Source of the DNA: Enchytraeus crypticus
Lineage: Eukaryota; Annelida; Clitellata; Enchytraeida; Enchytraeidae
Assembly (NCBI GenBank): GCA_905160935.1
Contig: CAJHZI010000264.1
Coordinates: 679,501 to 743,500 of the forward strand
Direction: 5' to 3'
Length of the DNA: 64,000 bases
Part shown: one piece after another, positions 1 through 10,943 of the stretch
How the letters are laid out: each line of letters begins with the position of its first letter
Position numbering within the stretch: position 1 is the first letter of the stretch
Notes under the pieces: model-generated
Seen by the model: the letters and a program-made list of their open reading frames with translations, nothing else
What the model was told of the DNA's origin: nothing
Database searches by the model: none
Translations under genes and position numbers: made by a program

Positions 1-264
1 TGTCAAGCACTATTTAGATTTACCACCCCAAGGTGGGTCCACACGTGATCCAACGTACCTCTATCATAAGTTCCCAACTAAAAGACATAGACTAGAGACA
101 AATAAAGAACTCAAATAGAGTCGGCAAAAGTGCAGACTCATACACAGATAAACAGCGGGTAAGGGTCTAAGTAGCTTAAATAGACATAAAGTCCCGTTGT
201 CTGTACACTTGCTAACTCAATAGTTCATTCTAAGCTTGACTACTGTAACTCATTGCAATAAGGC

Positions 265-885
265 CTTCCTTCTTCTTCTCTCATGAGTTTGCAAAGTATT
301 CAGAATTCTCTAGCACATGTTGCCTGTCAGTCTGCATGGGTTCGGGCCACCTCTAGTTCCCTACATAATAATCTTCATTGGCTTCCTGTTCGAAGAATTA
401 AGAATAAAATAGGTTTTTTAACTTTCAAAACACTAATCTGCAAACCTTCTTAGCTTTTCGATCTCCAGTTCTAATATCAACCTTCTCGTAAGCGTCGGTC
501 TTCCGATGCCAAACTACTCAAAATTCCTAATTTTCTCACATCCTTAGGTAGACGTTTATTTTCTTTTTCAGCTCCTACTGTTTGGAACCCTCTGCCTCCT
601 GATCTTCGCTCTTGTTCCACTACTTCCACTTTCCGTTGTAAGTTGAAAACACATCTCTTCCCGACATCGATTTTTTTCATCTTGCCTGACTGTTTTTTGA
701 TCACTGGACTGGCACCATTTAGAATCTTTTTCATTCTCTTCAGCACATGTTTTTTCATATTGTTTTGGGATGAATCGATTTGTAGTGACATGTGATGGGG
801 GGACGTCCATAACATCATCCTTGTATGAGGAAACAGTCGTTAAACCTTTATTATTAAAATTATTATTATTATTAAATTATTATTT
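265..885 (+). mobile_element. CR1-like LINE, 3' ORF2 fragment
   Basis: Broken reading frames on the + strand give the usual end of a CR1/L2-type reverse transcriptase protein: a LHWLPV motif near 380, then a block ending SAPTVWNPLPPDLRS and LKTHLFP near 570-660. Stops and frame changes show it is dead. It ends in an (ATT)n tail near 850-885. The minus-strand copy at 24545-24945 shares both the protein block and the end sequence, so this is one repeat family. Confidence 0.7.
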
Positions 886-1117
886 AGAATTAAAACAACC
901 TTTTAATTTATAAGAAAATTCTATATATTGATTTCTTGAGCATTGCTACAACGTCAACCTACGGATTCAGAGGTTTGAGTTCAAATCCAAGTTCAGTTAA
1001 AAAAGCTCAATTTTCTTACATGTGTGCATTTTTGCTCACACCAAGGAAATCATACATCTAGGAAAACACACAACTAATTTGCTTTTGATTGAAAGCGATT
1101 ATTTATGCTCTTTATTA
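886..1117. other. AT-rich spacer, nothing recognised
   Basis: No gene is visible. A sequence resembling a pol III B box lies near 977-995 but no A box partner is convincing. Confidence 0.4.
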
Positions 1118-1913
1118 TAAATCATCATCATCAGTTCCTTGAGTTCTGTACAGAACATAGGGCGGCAACATTCCTCCATTCGTTTCTATCATCAGCAATC
1201 TTCACAGCGTCCTCTCATAAAATGTTTAATGCTCTCAAATCCTTGTTGATCGTATTTAGCCAAGTACTTCTAGGTCATCCTCGTTTCCTTTTTCCTTGAG
1301 TTGGCTTCCAGTTAACTGCAGTCTTTGCGTATCTATCCTCAGACATTCTCAGTAAATGACCTAAAAACCTCAACCTTCTCTCCAAAATTATTTCATCTAA
1401 TTTTCTTTGTCCACTCCTTTCGAGTACTGTTTCATTTTTGACGTGGTCCCAATAGTGGATATTTAGAATTCTTCTGAGGCATCTTTGTTGAAAACAGTTT
1501 AATTTGTGCCTTATTTTATTAGTACTTTCTCAGGTATCACATGCATACATTAACACTGGTTGAATAATTGGTGAATATATTGTCTCTGTCTCTCTTTAAT
1601 TGCTTATCTTTAATTGCTCCTCAATTTTATTACTCTTCCAACTATATTTGAGCTTTTGGAATACATCATATGCTTTACCGATTCTACACTCCACATCTCT
1701 TTTACTTGATCCATCTTGCGATATTGTACTGCTTAGACACGTGAACTTTTTTACTCTTTCAACCTCGCTTTGATTAACTCTTATCCTGAATATGTCTGTC
1801 TCTGCAGTTGTGAGGATTTTTGTCTTTTCAGAGCTAATTATTAATCCAACTTTTGCTTTATTATAAATACTCGTATTCAATTGAAAGCCGATATGATATT
1901 GAGTAAAACACAA
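1118..1913 (-). mobile_element. RTE-like LINE, 3' part of ORF2
   Basis: The minus strand encodes the C-terminal third of a LINE reverse transcriptase. Residues such as KTKILT, a VERVKKFTCLSSTISQDG block (YLGS-type motif) and RIGKAYDVFQKL are visible at 1596-1913. Beyond a stop the frame continues with CLRRILNIHYWDHV, LRFLGHLLRMS and a tail resembling the DREEWRNLVAALC ending common in invertebrate LINEs. The + strand ATCATCATC at 1118-1133 is its (GAT)n tail. Several stops; a fossil copy. Confidence 0.7.
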
Positions 1914-1925
1914 TTTCGGTTAGGA

Positions 1926-2795
1926 GGGGCTGCAGCAAAATAGAAGCAATAGGGGTTATGCAGATCCCTTGTAAAAGAAGCTTACAATATAGGAATGACG
2001 TCTTTGTATGTCTTGTGGACTTTGAGAAGGCCTTTGATTGGATGAATTGGATAACAATGTTGAACATCTTTAAAAGACTAAAAATTGACTGGATAGACAG
2101 AAGATCAGTGCTAAACTTGCACATGAACCAAAGAGCAATATTCAAAAATCAAAATCCAACAAGAATACACAGAAGAAGTAGTACGTGGACTAAGACCAGC
2201 TTGTAGCATTTCGCCACTGTTGTCAACATTTATGCCGAGATAATGATTGAGGATTAAAAGTGGGGGGTAAATTGTTACACGATGTGCAATTTGGAGATGA
2301 TCAAAGAATGGTAGCAAGAAGCGAGACTGGAGTGCAGAAGATAATGGATAATCTGAATGATATGGCATTTAAAAATGCAATGAAAATTAGTATCTAAGGG
2401 ACAAACGTTATGAGAGTGTCCCAGGAATGAGGTAACGCCAATACTACAAGATTGGAACAGGTAAGGAGTTTCAAATACTTTGAAAATACTATAACAGAAG
2501 ATGGGAAATGTGAGACTAAAATATAATATAAAGGCTCATTAAGCAATATGAAGAATATGAAGAAGATTAGTTGGATAGGACACATTCAAAGGGAGAAATT
2601 TATTAGAAGTCAGTGAAGGAAGGAAAGAGAAGTAGAAGTAGACCAAGATTAGGAAAGTTAGATGATATAAAGATCCACTCATTTGTGGACATCAAGAGGA
2701 AAGAAGACAGACGACGGAAGACAGAGAAGAGTGGAAGTGCTATGTGCCATGGACCTGCCAGTATGCAGTACATCAAGAGTGATAATTAAAAGTAT
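1926..2795 (+). mobile_element. Second LINE family, reverse transcriptase to 3' end
   Basis: Reads toward the right from a junction with the opposite-strand LINE. VCLVDFEKAFDWMNW (motif A), a SPLLSTFMPR remnant of the RQGC..SPLLFN motif, and a later FKYF..TITEDG block mark the reverse transcriptase; many stops. It ends in a module encoding DREEWKCYV-like residues around 2700-2780, next to the bases GGACCTGCCAGT. The same module occurs at about nine other sites in this window on both strands, so it is the 3' end of an abundant, mostly 5'-truncated LINE. Confidence 0.65.
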
Positions 2796-2839
2796 TGAAA
2801 CTTTAGTTTGCGTAAGTAAATATAAAGGGCTTATAAGTC

Positions 2840-3025
2840 ACTATCATTTTGGACTTATTTCGAGGATTTTGAAATTTGCACCATTTTTGGACCTCCTTTT
2901 TGCTCACCAGCTTGGATTTGTCTCAATAGGCTCGATGTCGTCACTCATGTACTCATGTCAATGTCATAACAACAATTAGCAATCTAATTGTTATGTTATG
3001 TGCATAACATTAAGTTATGTCAGCC
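2840..3025 (+). mobile_element. LINE 3' untranslated tail (CR1/L2-like)
   Basis: The stretch running from TTTGGACTTATTT through GCACCATTTTTGGACC to an ATGTTATGT end matches tails at 5508-5580, 5665-5800, 49625-49790 and, inverted, 17725-17850. At 49.3-49.8 kb this tail directly follows LINE coding remains, which identifies it. Confidence 0.55.
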
Positions 3026-3496
3026 TGTATTCATCACTACCATCAGCTATGACTATCTAACTTCAGCTATGACTATGAGAAAGGTAAGCTAAACCCACAA
3101 AACTGTCTAATTTGAGAATATTACGATGATTATACATGCCATTGCGTTTTCGTTTAATTGGCCAAAATTAAGCATCAAAGTGGAATGTAATTCTTCATTC
3201 ACAGATTCATCAGAATAACAATTCCTAAAAAATTGTGTAACGCTAACTTTCTGGAGTTCTCATTTGTTACTATTTTTCCTGTTGCATCATGAATCGTGGT
3301 ATACTCTGCAGTCTGCAGCCTTATGAGACAGGGCGGGATGTGATAGGCTGTAACTAATTCTGATATAAAAGTGGTGATATATGTCAGGCGTGTAATTTAT
3401 ATACATTTTTTTGTTCTGTTTATTCTAGTTTTGTTTTGTACATAGTATCTGCTATAATTGTCGTTTTGCACATGTACATTCAAATTTATTAATTTT
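3026..3496. other. Intergenic, no feature recognised
   Basis: AT-rich sequence with short internal duplication (CAGCTATGACTAT twice near 3045-3075). No coding or RNA signal found. Confidence 0.4.
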
Positions 3497-3739
3497 GAAT
3501 GCCTCAACAGCATAGTAGTTAGTGGCATCGGGCAGTGTCATGAAATTTTAAATGACCTATCCATAGGTGAATTGAACTCTCGTGGTTTCCATTTCCAGCG
3601 CCGCAGTACTGAGAATAAAATCTCGGACATTCACAGGACCAGTTAATGGTTAAACAGGAAATAGAATAAATTGCCTAACAGTTTAACATGTGAAAAGTGA
3701 TAGAATCAACATAGTTAATCATTTCACTACAAAGTTCAC
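3497..3739 (+). mobile_element. SINE-A (tRNA-derived), diverged copy
   Basis: Shares the head (GAATGCCTCAACAGCATAG), the middle (CTCGGACATTCACAGGACC) and the tail (ATTTCACTA) with the better copies at 6748 and 22016. The pol III B box is degraded. Target duplication not identified. Confidence 0.6.
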
Positions 3740-3744
3740 TATTA

Positions 3745-4060
3745 TTATTATTACTTTTAAAAAAAAATTTTTACCACGGGTGTAAAGAAACCGAGGTTTG
3801 ATAAAAACGATCGAGCAATACGTGCTCAATTACCGCCCGGCTACTCGATGTCATCTAGCTGCTTAAAAGAATTGCTGCAGCAAACTGCATTCAATCTTTG
3901 CAAAGTCATGGAAAGCCTTTGTCAAAGAAAAGAGGTTCTCACATATTGCCAGTTTGCTCTGCAATTAATCTGCCAATGCCATTAATGAAGTCAAGTTAGT
4001 CAACTCTATCGGGGGATTCAAAGGGCCCAAGGCTTCAATGGCCACTTCAAAGAAACTTCA
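3745..4060 (-). mobile_element. LINE ORF2 extreme C-terminus, fragment
   Basis: The minus strand repeats the block at 5820-6245 (EAxGPxxPxxVDFINGIGRLI and FxQRFNAVC-type residues), which is the usual C-terminal end of one class of invertebrate reverse transcriptase proteins. Stops are frequent. Confidence 0.5.
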
Positions 4061-4067
4061 TTTTATT

Positions 4068-4076
4068 TATATTATA

Positions 4077-4119
<43 letters not shown>

Positions 4120-4160
4120 AGTAGTAGTAGTAGTACTAGTAGTAGTAGTAGTAGTATTTA
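4068..4160. repeat. (ATT)n and (TAG)n microsatellite
   Basis: An ATT run is followed by TAG repeats arranged around an ACTAGT palindrome (AGTAGTAC-TAGTAGTAG). Confidence 0.9.
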
Positions 4161-4274
4161 TTAGTAAAACGTTTTTAATATTCAACCTGTTATTTAACAG
4201 TACAATTTATATCTTCAATAAAATTTAAAACAAATTAATTAATCAAGTACGGTGTAAATTGAAAAGCTAGCGAT

Positions 4275-4575
4275 ATAACATAACGTAACAGCACACTGGG
4301 TCAGGAAGCACAGATGCTTGTTTAAGACCCATTTCCTCCTTCCTCTCCATGGTTATTAATAATCGTTGCCTTTTTGATGGCGCATCAATTGCAGCTGGCG
4401 CGAATTTAATAATAACCTTCCATCACCCTGGGATTTATTCCTTCCTAAACTTTTACCAACACACGGTCTTCAAGGTGGTCACCCACAAAGTACTAACCGA
4501 GGTCGATGCAGCTTAACTTCAATAATTGACGCGCAACTAAACCAAGTGTGCAAATCCCGCCGTCAGGAAGCATGT
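4275..4575 (-). mobile_element. 5S-rRNA-derived SINE
   Basis: Read on the minus strand, 4461-4520 gives AAGTTAAGCTGCATCGACC, GGTTAGTACTTTG and GGGTGACCACC, which follow the internal control region of 5S rRNA. The rest is not 5S: the 3' part contains a small stem (AAGCATCTGTGCTT) and ends CTGTTACGTTATGTTA. This is the architecture of SINE3-class elements. A second copy lies on the + strand at 8584-8815. Confidence 0.65.
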
Positions 4576-5260
4576 TTCTAAAGAATATGTTTCTAAAATT
4601 TACTTCTGTTAAGCCACATTTTAGCAAAATCAAATTTGATTCAGCCATATTTCAGCCGCATTTTTTAAATTTTTTCCTTACACGCAACAATTCGGCTCAG
4701 ATGAAAATCAGCTGAAAAAGTTCCAGTCACATTTGTACAAAGTATTTGACTGAGGAGTATAATCAATGAGAGTGTAATTAATCTCAGGATGGGTCATTTA
4801 AAGTTACCCTGTTACAGATGCTCATTATTCTTATGCTAGAATTATGACATTCTAGCATGTTTCCCCCTTTACAAATTTATATCTGATAACGTATAATATT
4901 ATGCCTAGACTGGTATTACAGAGCTTGCGGCCAGCTGAACCAGTATAATGTAGGTTAAATTATTCAATACGGATTATAATTAATCTATCTCTCATTGAAA
5001 ATGTTGACAAAAGTTTAACGTATTTTTAACATACGGAGAGAAACTTAAGTATAGCTCATGTAAGTCCAAAAATTAATATATAATAAATTTTTAAATGAAA
5101 CAGCTAGTGCTTCCTAACGTAGTGCAGAAATACTTCAAACGTTGCTTAATTCTATAAATTAATGATCAACAATTTACAAAACAAACAAAATTTTACCTGA
5201 GGATAAATTTCGCCACATAGTCAACAATTCCAAAGCATGAAATGTCCTATTAATGAAATA
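4576..5260. other. Intergenic, nothing recognised
   Basis: AT-rich sequence of about 0.7 kb without a plausible coding frame, RNA gene or repeat match inside the window. Confidence 0.4.
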
Positions 5261-5488
5261 TCGCATTACTTGTGAAATGGTCAACCGTATTGCTATCTAT
5301 CACTTTTAATACCACATGTTTAAACCATTAGGCAATTTAGACCTTTTTCCGTGTGGCCAGTCCAGTGAATGTCCGGGACTTTACTCTCAGATCAACGCGG
5401 CCGGGATTCGAACCCGCGAAAGTTCAATTCACCTCAGGATCTGTCATCTAAAACTTTATGACGTTACTCCTACGCTATTGAGACATTC
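5261..5488 (-). mobile_element. SINE-A copy, minus strand
   Basis: The reverse complement contains the A box region (TAGCGTAGGAGTAACG), the B box (GGGTTCGAATCCC near 5401-5413) and the standard SINE-A tail. Confidence 0.75.
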
Positions 5489-5499
5489 CACTAGTACCC

Positions 5500-5805
5500 T
5501 TCCTCGGACTGAATTCCCGGATAATGGCTTGCACCGTTTTTGGACCTCACACTCTGCTCATCGGATTGATTTTGATAACATAGTTATCAAAATAAGTTGA
5601 TAAAAAATAAATTGATAACATAGTTATCAAAATAACCTCCTTTTCTTTAAATTAATTAATTCCCTTTACTTTGGACTGATTATCCGGATTTTGGAATTTG
5701 CACCGTTTTGGACCTTCTTCTTGCTGGCTGGCTTGATTTTGTCTCAATAGTGCTCGTTGTTATCATTCATGACAGTGTCACTCTAATTGTTGTTGTTTAT
5801 TATTA
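5500..5805 (+). mobile_element. Two LINE 3' tails, partly duplicated
   Basis: The GCACCGTTTTTGGACC tail motif occurs near 5531 and 5700, both in + orientation and both leading to TGATTTTG. A short AACATAGTTATCAAAATAA segment is duplicated near 5577 and 5616. A truncated tail was apparently inserted next to a fuller one. Confidence 0.45.
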
Positions 5806-5817
5806 TTATTTTGATTT

Positions 5818-6290
5818 TTGATTTTTTTACCCCAGTGTAAAGAACCAGAGGTTTGATAAAAACGATTCAAGCAATACGTGCTGAATCGCCGCCCGGCTAC
5901 TCGAGGTCATCAATCGGCTTAAAAGAATTGTTGTAGCAGACTGCATTAAATCTTTGCAAAGACATGCAAAGCCTTTTCCAAAGAAAAGATGTCTCTCGCT
6001 TATCGCCAGTTTGCTCTGCAATAAGTCTGCCTATGCCATTAATAAAGTCAACTCCTTCGGGATTCATCGGGCCCATGGTTTCAATGGCCACCGGAACAAC
6101 TTCATATCCTATAAGGACTGATCACGGTATTTATCCAACTTCCTAGAGGCGGCATGAACAGCAGCTTCACCGGCTGTGACTGAAGTCGTATTCAGGCAGG
6201 AGTTTGCCATAGTGTCAATGACCGTGACGTTCCATACGGCATATTTACCGTTGCACCAGGGCACTAAACTTAACTTATGCCGTCCGGACG
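5818..6290 (-). mobile_element. LINE ORF2 C-terminus, longer fragment
   Basis: The minus strand reads, in several frames, NTTSVTAGEAAVHAASRK, then VAIETMGPMNPEGVDF, INGIGRLIAEQTGDKRETS and LQRFNAVCYNNSF. These are the conserved final blocks of one class of invertebrate LINE reverse transcriptase proteins. A second, differently decayed copy follows at 6350-6720. Confidence 0.6.
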
Positions 6291-6349
6291 GATTATTATT
6301 ATTATAAAGGGCCCTGGGCTAAAAAATAAGCTAAAAGAGACTTTATTTA

Positions 6350-6720
6350 ATTAAAAGTTTAAAGAAAGCGATTAAAATAATTCCTCTGCACTCTGGGAAG
6401 CCGCTTTAGCCAAAGTGCCACTGAAGCAGACTGCATTGAATCGTTGGAGAGCCATAGACAGTCGCTGCCACAGAAAAGATTTTTCGCGCTTATCACCTCG
6501 CTGGTCCTCCTGCCTATTTCGTCAATAAAGTCTGATGCGAGAGAGTTGATAGGCCCCAGGGTCTCAAAGGCAATAGGCATGAAGATATAGTTGCCAGAGA
6601 TTTCGGCATACTTCAGAGTTTTCCTATTAGCCGCGGCCTCTGCTGCAGCACCAGCAGCAGCGCAAGAAAGGCCGAGATTGCTCCTGGACGACAGTAGCAT
6701 CCTAATGCTACTGTCTCAGT
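6350..6720 (-). mobile_element. LINE ORF2 C-terminus, second copy
   Basis: An open minus-strand frame (6359-6700) carries IAFETLGPINSLASDFIDEI and a diverged end SNDSMQSASVALWLKRL. It belongs to the family of the neighbour at 5818-6290 but from another subfamily. Confidence 0.6.
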
Positions 6721-6747
6721 ATTGAATGTAATGAATGTCTCAGTAAT

Positions 6748-6980
6748 GAATGTCTCAGTAGCGTAGGGGTAACGTCATGAAGTTTTAAATGACGGATCCT
6801 GGGGTGAATTGAACCCTCGTGGGTTCGATTCCAAGCCGCGCTGATATGAGAGTAAATTCTCGGACATTCACTGGACTGGTCATACGGAAAATGGTCTAAA
6901 TTTCCTAACAATTTAAAAAATGTGGCGTTAAAAGTGATAGATATCAACATAGTTGATCATTTCACTATAATGCGTATTTA
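6748..6980 (+). mobile_element. SINE-A copy with near-intact promoter
   Basis: A box TAGCGTAGGGGTAACG begins at 6759; B box GGGTTCGATTCC follows about 60 bp later. The body and tail match the copies at 22016 and 46515. The first 15 bases (AATGAATGTCTCAGT) are present twice in tandem at the 5' edge. Confidence 0.8.
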
Positions 6981-7113
6981 CTAACTACCTGTATGTTGTT
7001 GTTGTTGTTATAGATTTTGTAGTAAGCTCATCTGGTTTTTTTTCCCGGTGATCTCATTTCAGCTATGTTGGTAAACAGAGCTGGGAAATTCCACGTTACT
7101 AAGAGATGGTGAT

Positions 7114-7122
7114 ATATTTTTC
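7114..7122. repeat. 9-bp target duplication, left
   Basis: ATATTTTTC here is repeated exactly at 14247-14255, immediately outside the paired inverted repeats of the 7.1-kb element. Confidence 0.6.
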
Positions 7123-7179
7123 ACAAGCGGTTCGCTGAAGGACCGATTTCCATCTATTGCGCATGCGCAATGACACTTG

Positions 7180-8580
7180 CCATCATAATATACACAGCGC
7201 GATTTTTATTGGCTATTTCTAGGTCAACTTCTCCAATACCGAAAGTACCATCGGGAAAATCCAAACATGTTTTAGAAAATATTGTTAATATTATAATTCA
7301 TTAATGAATTGTAGAGGCATGTTAAGTGAAATCAATGATCATTCACGACGGCGTCCATAACTTTTGATAATATTTTGCTATCGATTAATAAAATTTCTAG
7401 TAGCTTTCTAAATTTTGTCGAATAAAATAGGCCTATTATAAACTATACAAATTAAATTATAGAAATTAATTGATTGATGAAATAAAGGAATAGATTGTTC
7501 TGGACTGTCAGCAGTAAAGTAATATGATACTTTCTTGTCTAATGTTCAAGGAAATAAATACATTCAGATATCAGTGATAGAGCAATGAAATAGAGATACA
7601 GATTTTATACCCACCATTCAGAGTAAAATTTATTGTCATCAATACCATGGCCTAGCTCGTAGGCCCTATAAGACTATCAAATTTCTTTTGCTAACATTTA
7701 TTGTGCAATGGAGATAGGCAGATGCTATTTTAAAATATTACAGTAAACAGTTAACTAATAATTTGCTAAAACTATTCCATCATTATTCATTAAATTATTG
7801 AGGACAAAAAGAGGAATAGGCCTATCTAGGCTAATGAAGAGAGACTTCATAGCATCAGTGAATTTTTGTCCTCATTCAAAATAAGATTTATAATTAATTA
7901 CAAGCTTTGCAATGCCTTTCTGATTGATTGGTTTCTTCATACAAACTAGTCAATGGTCATGTTTACAGTAATCCAAACACAACATGAGTAAATTATTACT
8001 CTGTAATATTTAAGCATAAACAAGTAATATGTAATCATAAAGTTTAACCAATAGACAAAACGACTCTTCACAGCTATATCTGTTTCAGTCACTTCTTACG
8101 GACACACGCAGATGCCTGGTAGGGATCAATTCTCAAATTTCCCGAAACAACTCGGGTATCCGATATTAGAGTGACTTGCACAAACCCAATTAAAGTATAA
8201 TGAATGGAAATAATTTTTAAATTTCTTCAAAGCTACTGGTCAAAAGCATCAAGAGTACAGGTGACAGGTTGACAATTTATAATAACTGGTTTCCTCCAGT
8301 GGGTAAAGTGGTATTTGAGGGCTAATGAACTGTCACAATTTTTAGGGCCCGGCTTTATCCTTTTACACGGCCTAATCCTATTCGTGAGATGATGTTTCAA
8401 TCTGTAATCAGTAGGTTCAAATACCAAAACACTCAAATATTTTACAAGTAACAACACAAATAATAAGACGATTAGAGTCCTATTGTTGTCCATGACAACA
8501 TCGATCACCAGGATCATCATCAGCAGCATATCGGTATTAAGTCAATATTCCTCTTGCATAAAGTAAGCATAAATATGTGT
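7180..8580. other. Interior of the large TIR element, left part
   Basis: No recognised gene. A 98-codon open frame at 8233-8529 (minus) has a hydrophobic start but no known motif and ordinary local base composition; I do not call it a gene. Confidence 0.3.
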
Positions 8581-8583
8581 ATC

Positions 8584-8815
8584 TTGGGGCAGGATTTAGA
8601 GTACTTGGTTTAGCTGTGTGCCCATGAGCGAAGTTAAGCAACATTCAGCCCCGTTAGTAAATGGATGGGTGACCACCATGGTAGACCGAGTGTTAACATC
8701 GGTTAATGAAAAATCTCCTGGGGTTTAAAGTAATCTTAAATCCATGCTAGCAACAATCAGTGCTCTCAAAGGCAACGATTACTAAATTAGCAAAAAGTTG
8801 AAGGAGGAAATAACG
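8584..8815 (+). mobile_element. 5S-rRNA-derived SINE, plus strand
   Basis: 8631-8690 reads AAGTTAAGCA, CCCGTTAGTAAATGGATGGG and TGACCACC, matching the order of the 5S rRNA internal promoter elements. The following GAAGGAGGAAAT block is shared with the copy at 4275-4575. The upstream 5S-like part (CCCATGAGCG) is also present. Confidence 0.65.
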
Positions 8816-9224
8816 AAAACTACAAAAACAGACACTAAGCAAGGAAACTCTCTAGCACATGGGGTATGTCGTCTGCGCAAGTATAACAAAAACTATTTCT
8901 GAAACAAATACATAAATCAGTAAATAAGCTTTTGATTGTTCAGAGCTAAGCATCAATATATGTACCTATATAGAAATAGCATACAGGCAGAGATTAGTTT
9001 ACTTCCAACACGAGACATCATAAAATACTGAAATACAACCCCTCTTTGAAGAACAATTAAAAATAAAACCAACACATCTACAGACTTAACAAATAATATT
9101 CTAATGTAAAATGAAATACTGTAGTTTTAAGGCATTTATACATCAGCAATTTCCTGTGCTGTGTTCAGAACGATAAGGAATAGACAAACCGTAAACTTCA
9201 CATATCTTAATAGGCAACCGAGTA

Positions 9225-9445
9225 ACAACTGAGGAAGGCAACGGGAATTACCTCAGAAACCATATTAATATCAAGCTATAGGCTACATTAAGGTGTGCAT
9301 AAAGCTTAGTAGCTTATGATAGTATTACATCATTAATTGATGGAGTGCTCTTTATGAAGCGTGAAAGCAGAAAGTTAATGGGAATATGTGCCTAGCTCTG
9401 CTAATAGGCAGCACAATAAAGTGTGAGACAGTAGCAATATACCAA
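9225..9445 (+). repeat. Dispersed repeat R4, diverged copy
   Basis: CTGAGGAAGGCAACGGGAA, a CTATAGGCTA block and GGAGTGCTCTT match the fuller copy at 45825-46200 in the same order. The right edge contains a decayed form of the LINE 3' module (AATAGGCAGCAC). Confidence 0.5.
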
Positions 9446-9449
9446 ACTA

Positions 9450-10500
9450 CTGTAGACACAGTTACACATATTCTCGGCATGACTCACAACAAGGCTTCTC
9501 AGCTATGAAGTCTAACTTGCTAATCACTCCACTAATGCTTCTGAATTTGAGATCAGCAGAAAATTTATTTTAAATAACCCTCGAACATAATTAAACAGTC
9601 TTCAAGTTTTTTTATCAGTGATAGACAGATCTAAGCAGACCTAATTAAAAATAACCAAACGATTTTTTTATTTAGAATATGTTATAGTCCAGGTAACTGC
9701 TTCACTTGTATGACAATTTAATGTAGACAGACCATCCGGCAGGCAGGTTAGTGGTCACTCCTCAACGATATGTTTCATGGTTTGAGATCGCAAAGAGGTG
9801 CATCACGAATACCCCAGCGAAACTCACTTTTTCAGCAGAATCCTCTGCAGCTGTTTTACTGTTAATTCTTTACAGCGAATATGACGCGGTAGATGACTGC
9901 ACACAGAAGATGACTGCATTGTACTTCTCCATACCTCTGACAATGTAGTAACCACCTTCTCTTCTTACTGCTTCTGTGCTCATAGTCTGCAACAAGATGG
10001 TAAGATGGATTTTAAGCATATTGGAGTTAAACTTATGTTTAATTTCTTTAGAAACAACCTAAATAGATTCAGCATAAATATAATTTTAAAGCATTTTGTA
10101 ACTAGACATGTGCTGAGGGCACTAGATAAACTGTATGATTGTTTTAGATTGCCTATAAATTGTTCGATGGTCCTGGACAATAGAGTGTCTTATGTTAGAA
10201 GCGAGTATATAATTTATGAAGTGTTTAATGCTAGTGCTGGAATTAGTAGGAACTCTATTAACGTTTCTTACAATACATTTTGATTGTTCAATGATCGTAT
10301 GTGTATGTGTGTGCGTATATATGTATGCGTGATGTGTCTTGGTCCTGTCTGGTTTTGACGAATACAACAATGAATATAATATTATCACTATTATTGTCAT
10401 TATCAAATTTTAAACTTTGAGAACAACAACTTTAAACAAAGCAACTTGACCATGCATACATCATATTAGGAATCATATACATCAGATTAGAATTTAGATC
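9450..10500. other. Interior of the large TIR element, no gene called
   Basis: Two short open frames (9751-9948 and 10005-10283, both +) occur here. The second, 92 codons, is somewhat richer in structure than random (ends with VSYVRSEYIIYEVFNASAG) but matches no family I recognise. No splice-linked partner was found. Confidence 0.25.
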
Positions 10501-10504
10501 AGAT

Positions 10505-10778
10505 TAAATGTTATTACCATATATTGTAATTAACCTGTAGCTGTAGTGAATAACTTGTGCTCACCAGAGGAGCACAAGCTATTCACTACAGCTACAAGTT
10601 AATTACAATATATGGTAATAACATTTAAAGTCTGAATCCAGACTTGACCATTCAGATATGATAAATCATCACAGATAAATCATACCTGAATGGTCAAGTC
10701 TGGATTCATACTTAAATGTTATTACCATATATTGTAATTAACCTGCAGCTGTAGTGAATAACTTGTGCTCCTCTGGTG
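10505..10778. repeat. Compound palindrome A-A'-B-B'-A
   Basis: Segment A (10505-10562, ATGTTATTACCATATATTGT to CTTGTGCTC) is followed at once by its inverted copy (10562-10627). Next come B (about 10630-10660) and inverted B (10681-10710), and then A again in the original orientation (10711-10778). The right-hand part is therefore an inverted repeat with arms of about 98 bp and a spacer of about 20 bp, and the left A forms a second hairpin of about 55-bp arms with almost no loop. Confidence 0.85.
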
Positions 10779-10876
10779 GCAGCGTGATCCCATGATCCTC
10801 AGCCAGATGTTCTCGTAGGTAATTGTGTCCACCAAACTTCAATCCACAATCTGCCTCTACAGTAAAATCAAGGGAA

Positions 10877-10878
<2 letters not shown>

Positions 10879-10940
<62 letters not shown>
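10879..10940. repeat. (TA)n microsatellite
   Basis: Uninterrupted TA dinucleotides for about 60 bp. Confidence 0.95.

Positions 10941-10943
<3 letters not shown>

Noticed and set aside
477..818. Minus-strand open frame of 113 codons
   Set aside because: It lies opposite the CR1-like LINE remains; the + strand has the recognisable reverse transcriptase end.
948..1012. tRNA-like B box (GTTTGAGTTCAAATCC)
   Set aside because: No A box or body shared with SINE-A or SINE-B could be found.
5316..5600. Similar open frames at 5316, 6708 and 21982 reading FKPLGNLD-type peptides
   Set aside because: These are conceptual translations of SINE-A copies on the antisense strand, not a conserved protein family.
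8233..8529. 98-codon minus-strand frame with hydrophobic start
   Set aside because: No motif, no splice partner and no compositional change relative to surroundings.
10005..10283. 92-codon plus-strand frame
   Set aside because: Slightly protein-like but no family recognised and no neighbours to support it; a database search for homologues would decide.
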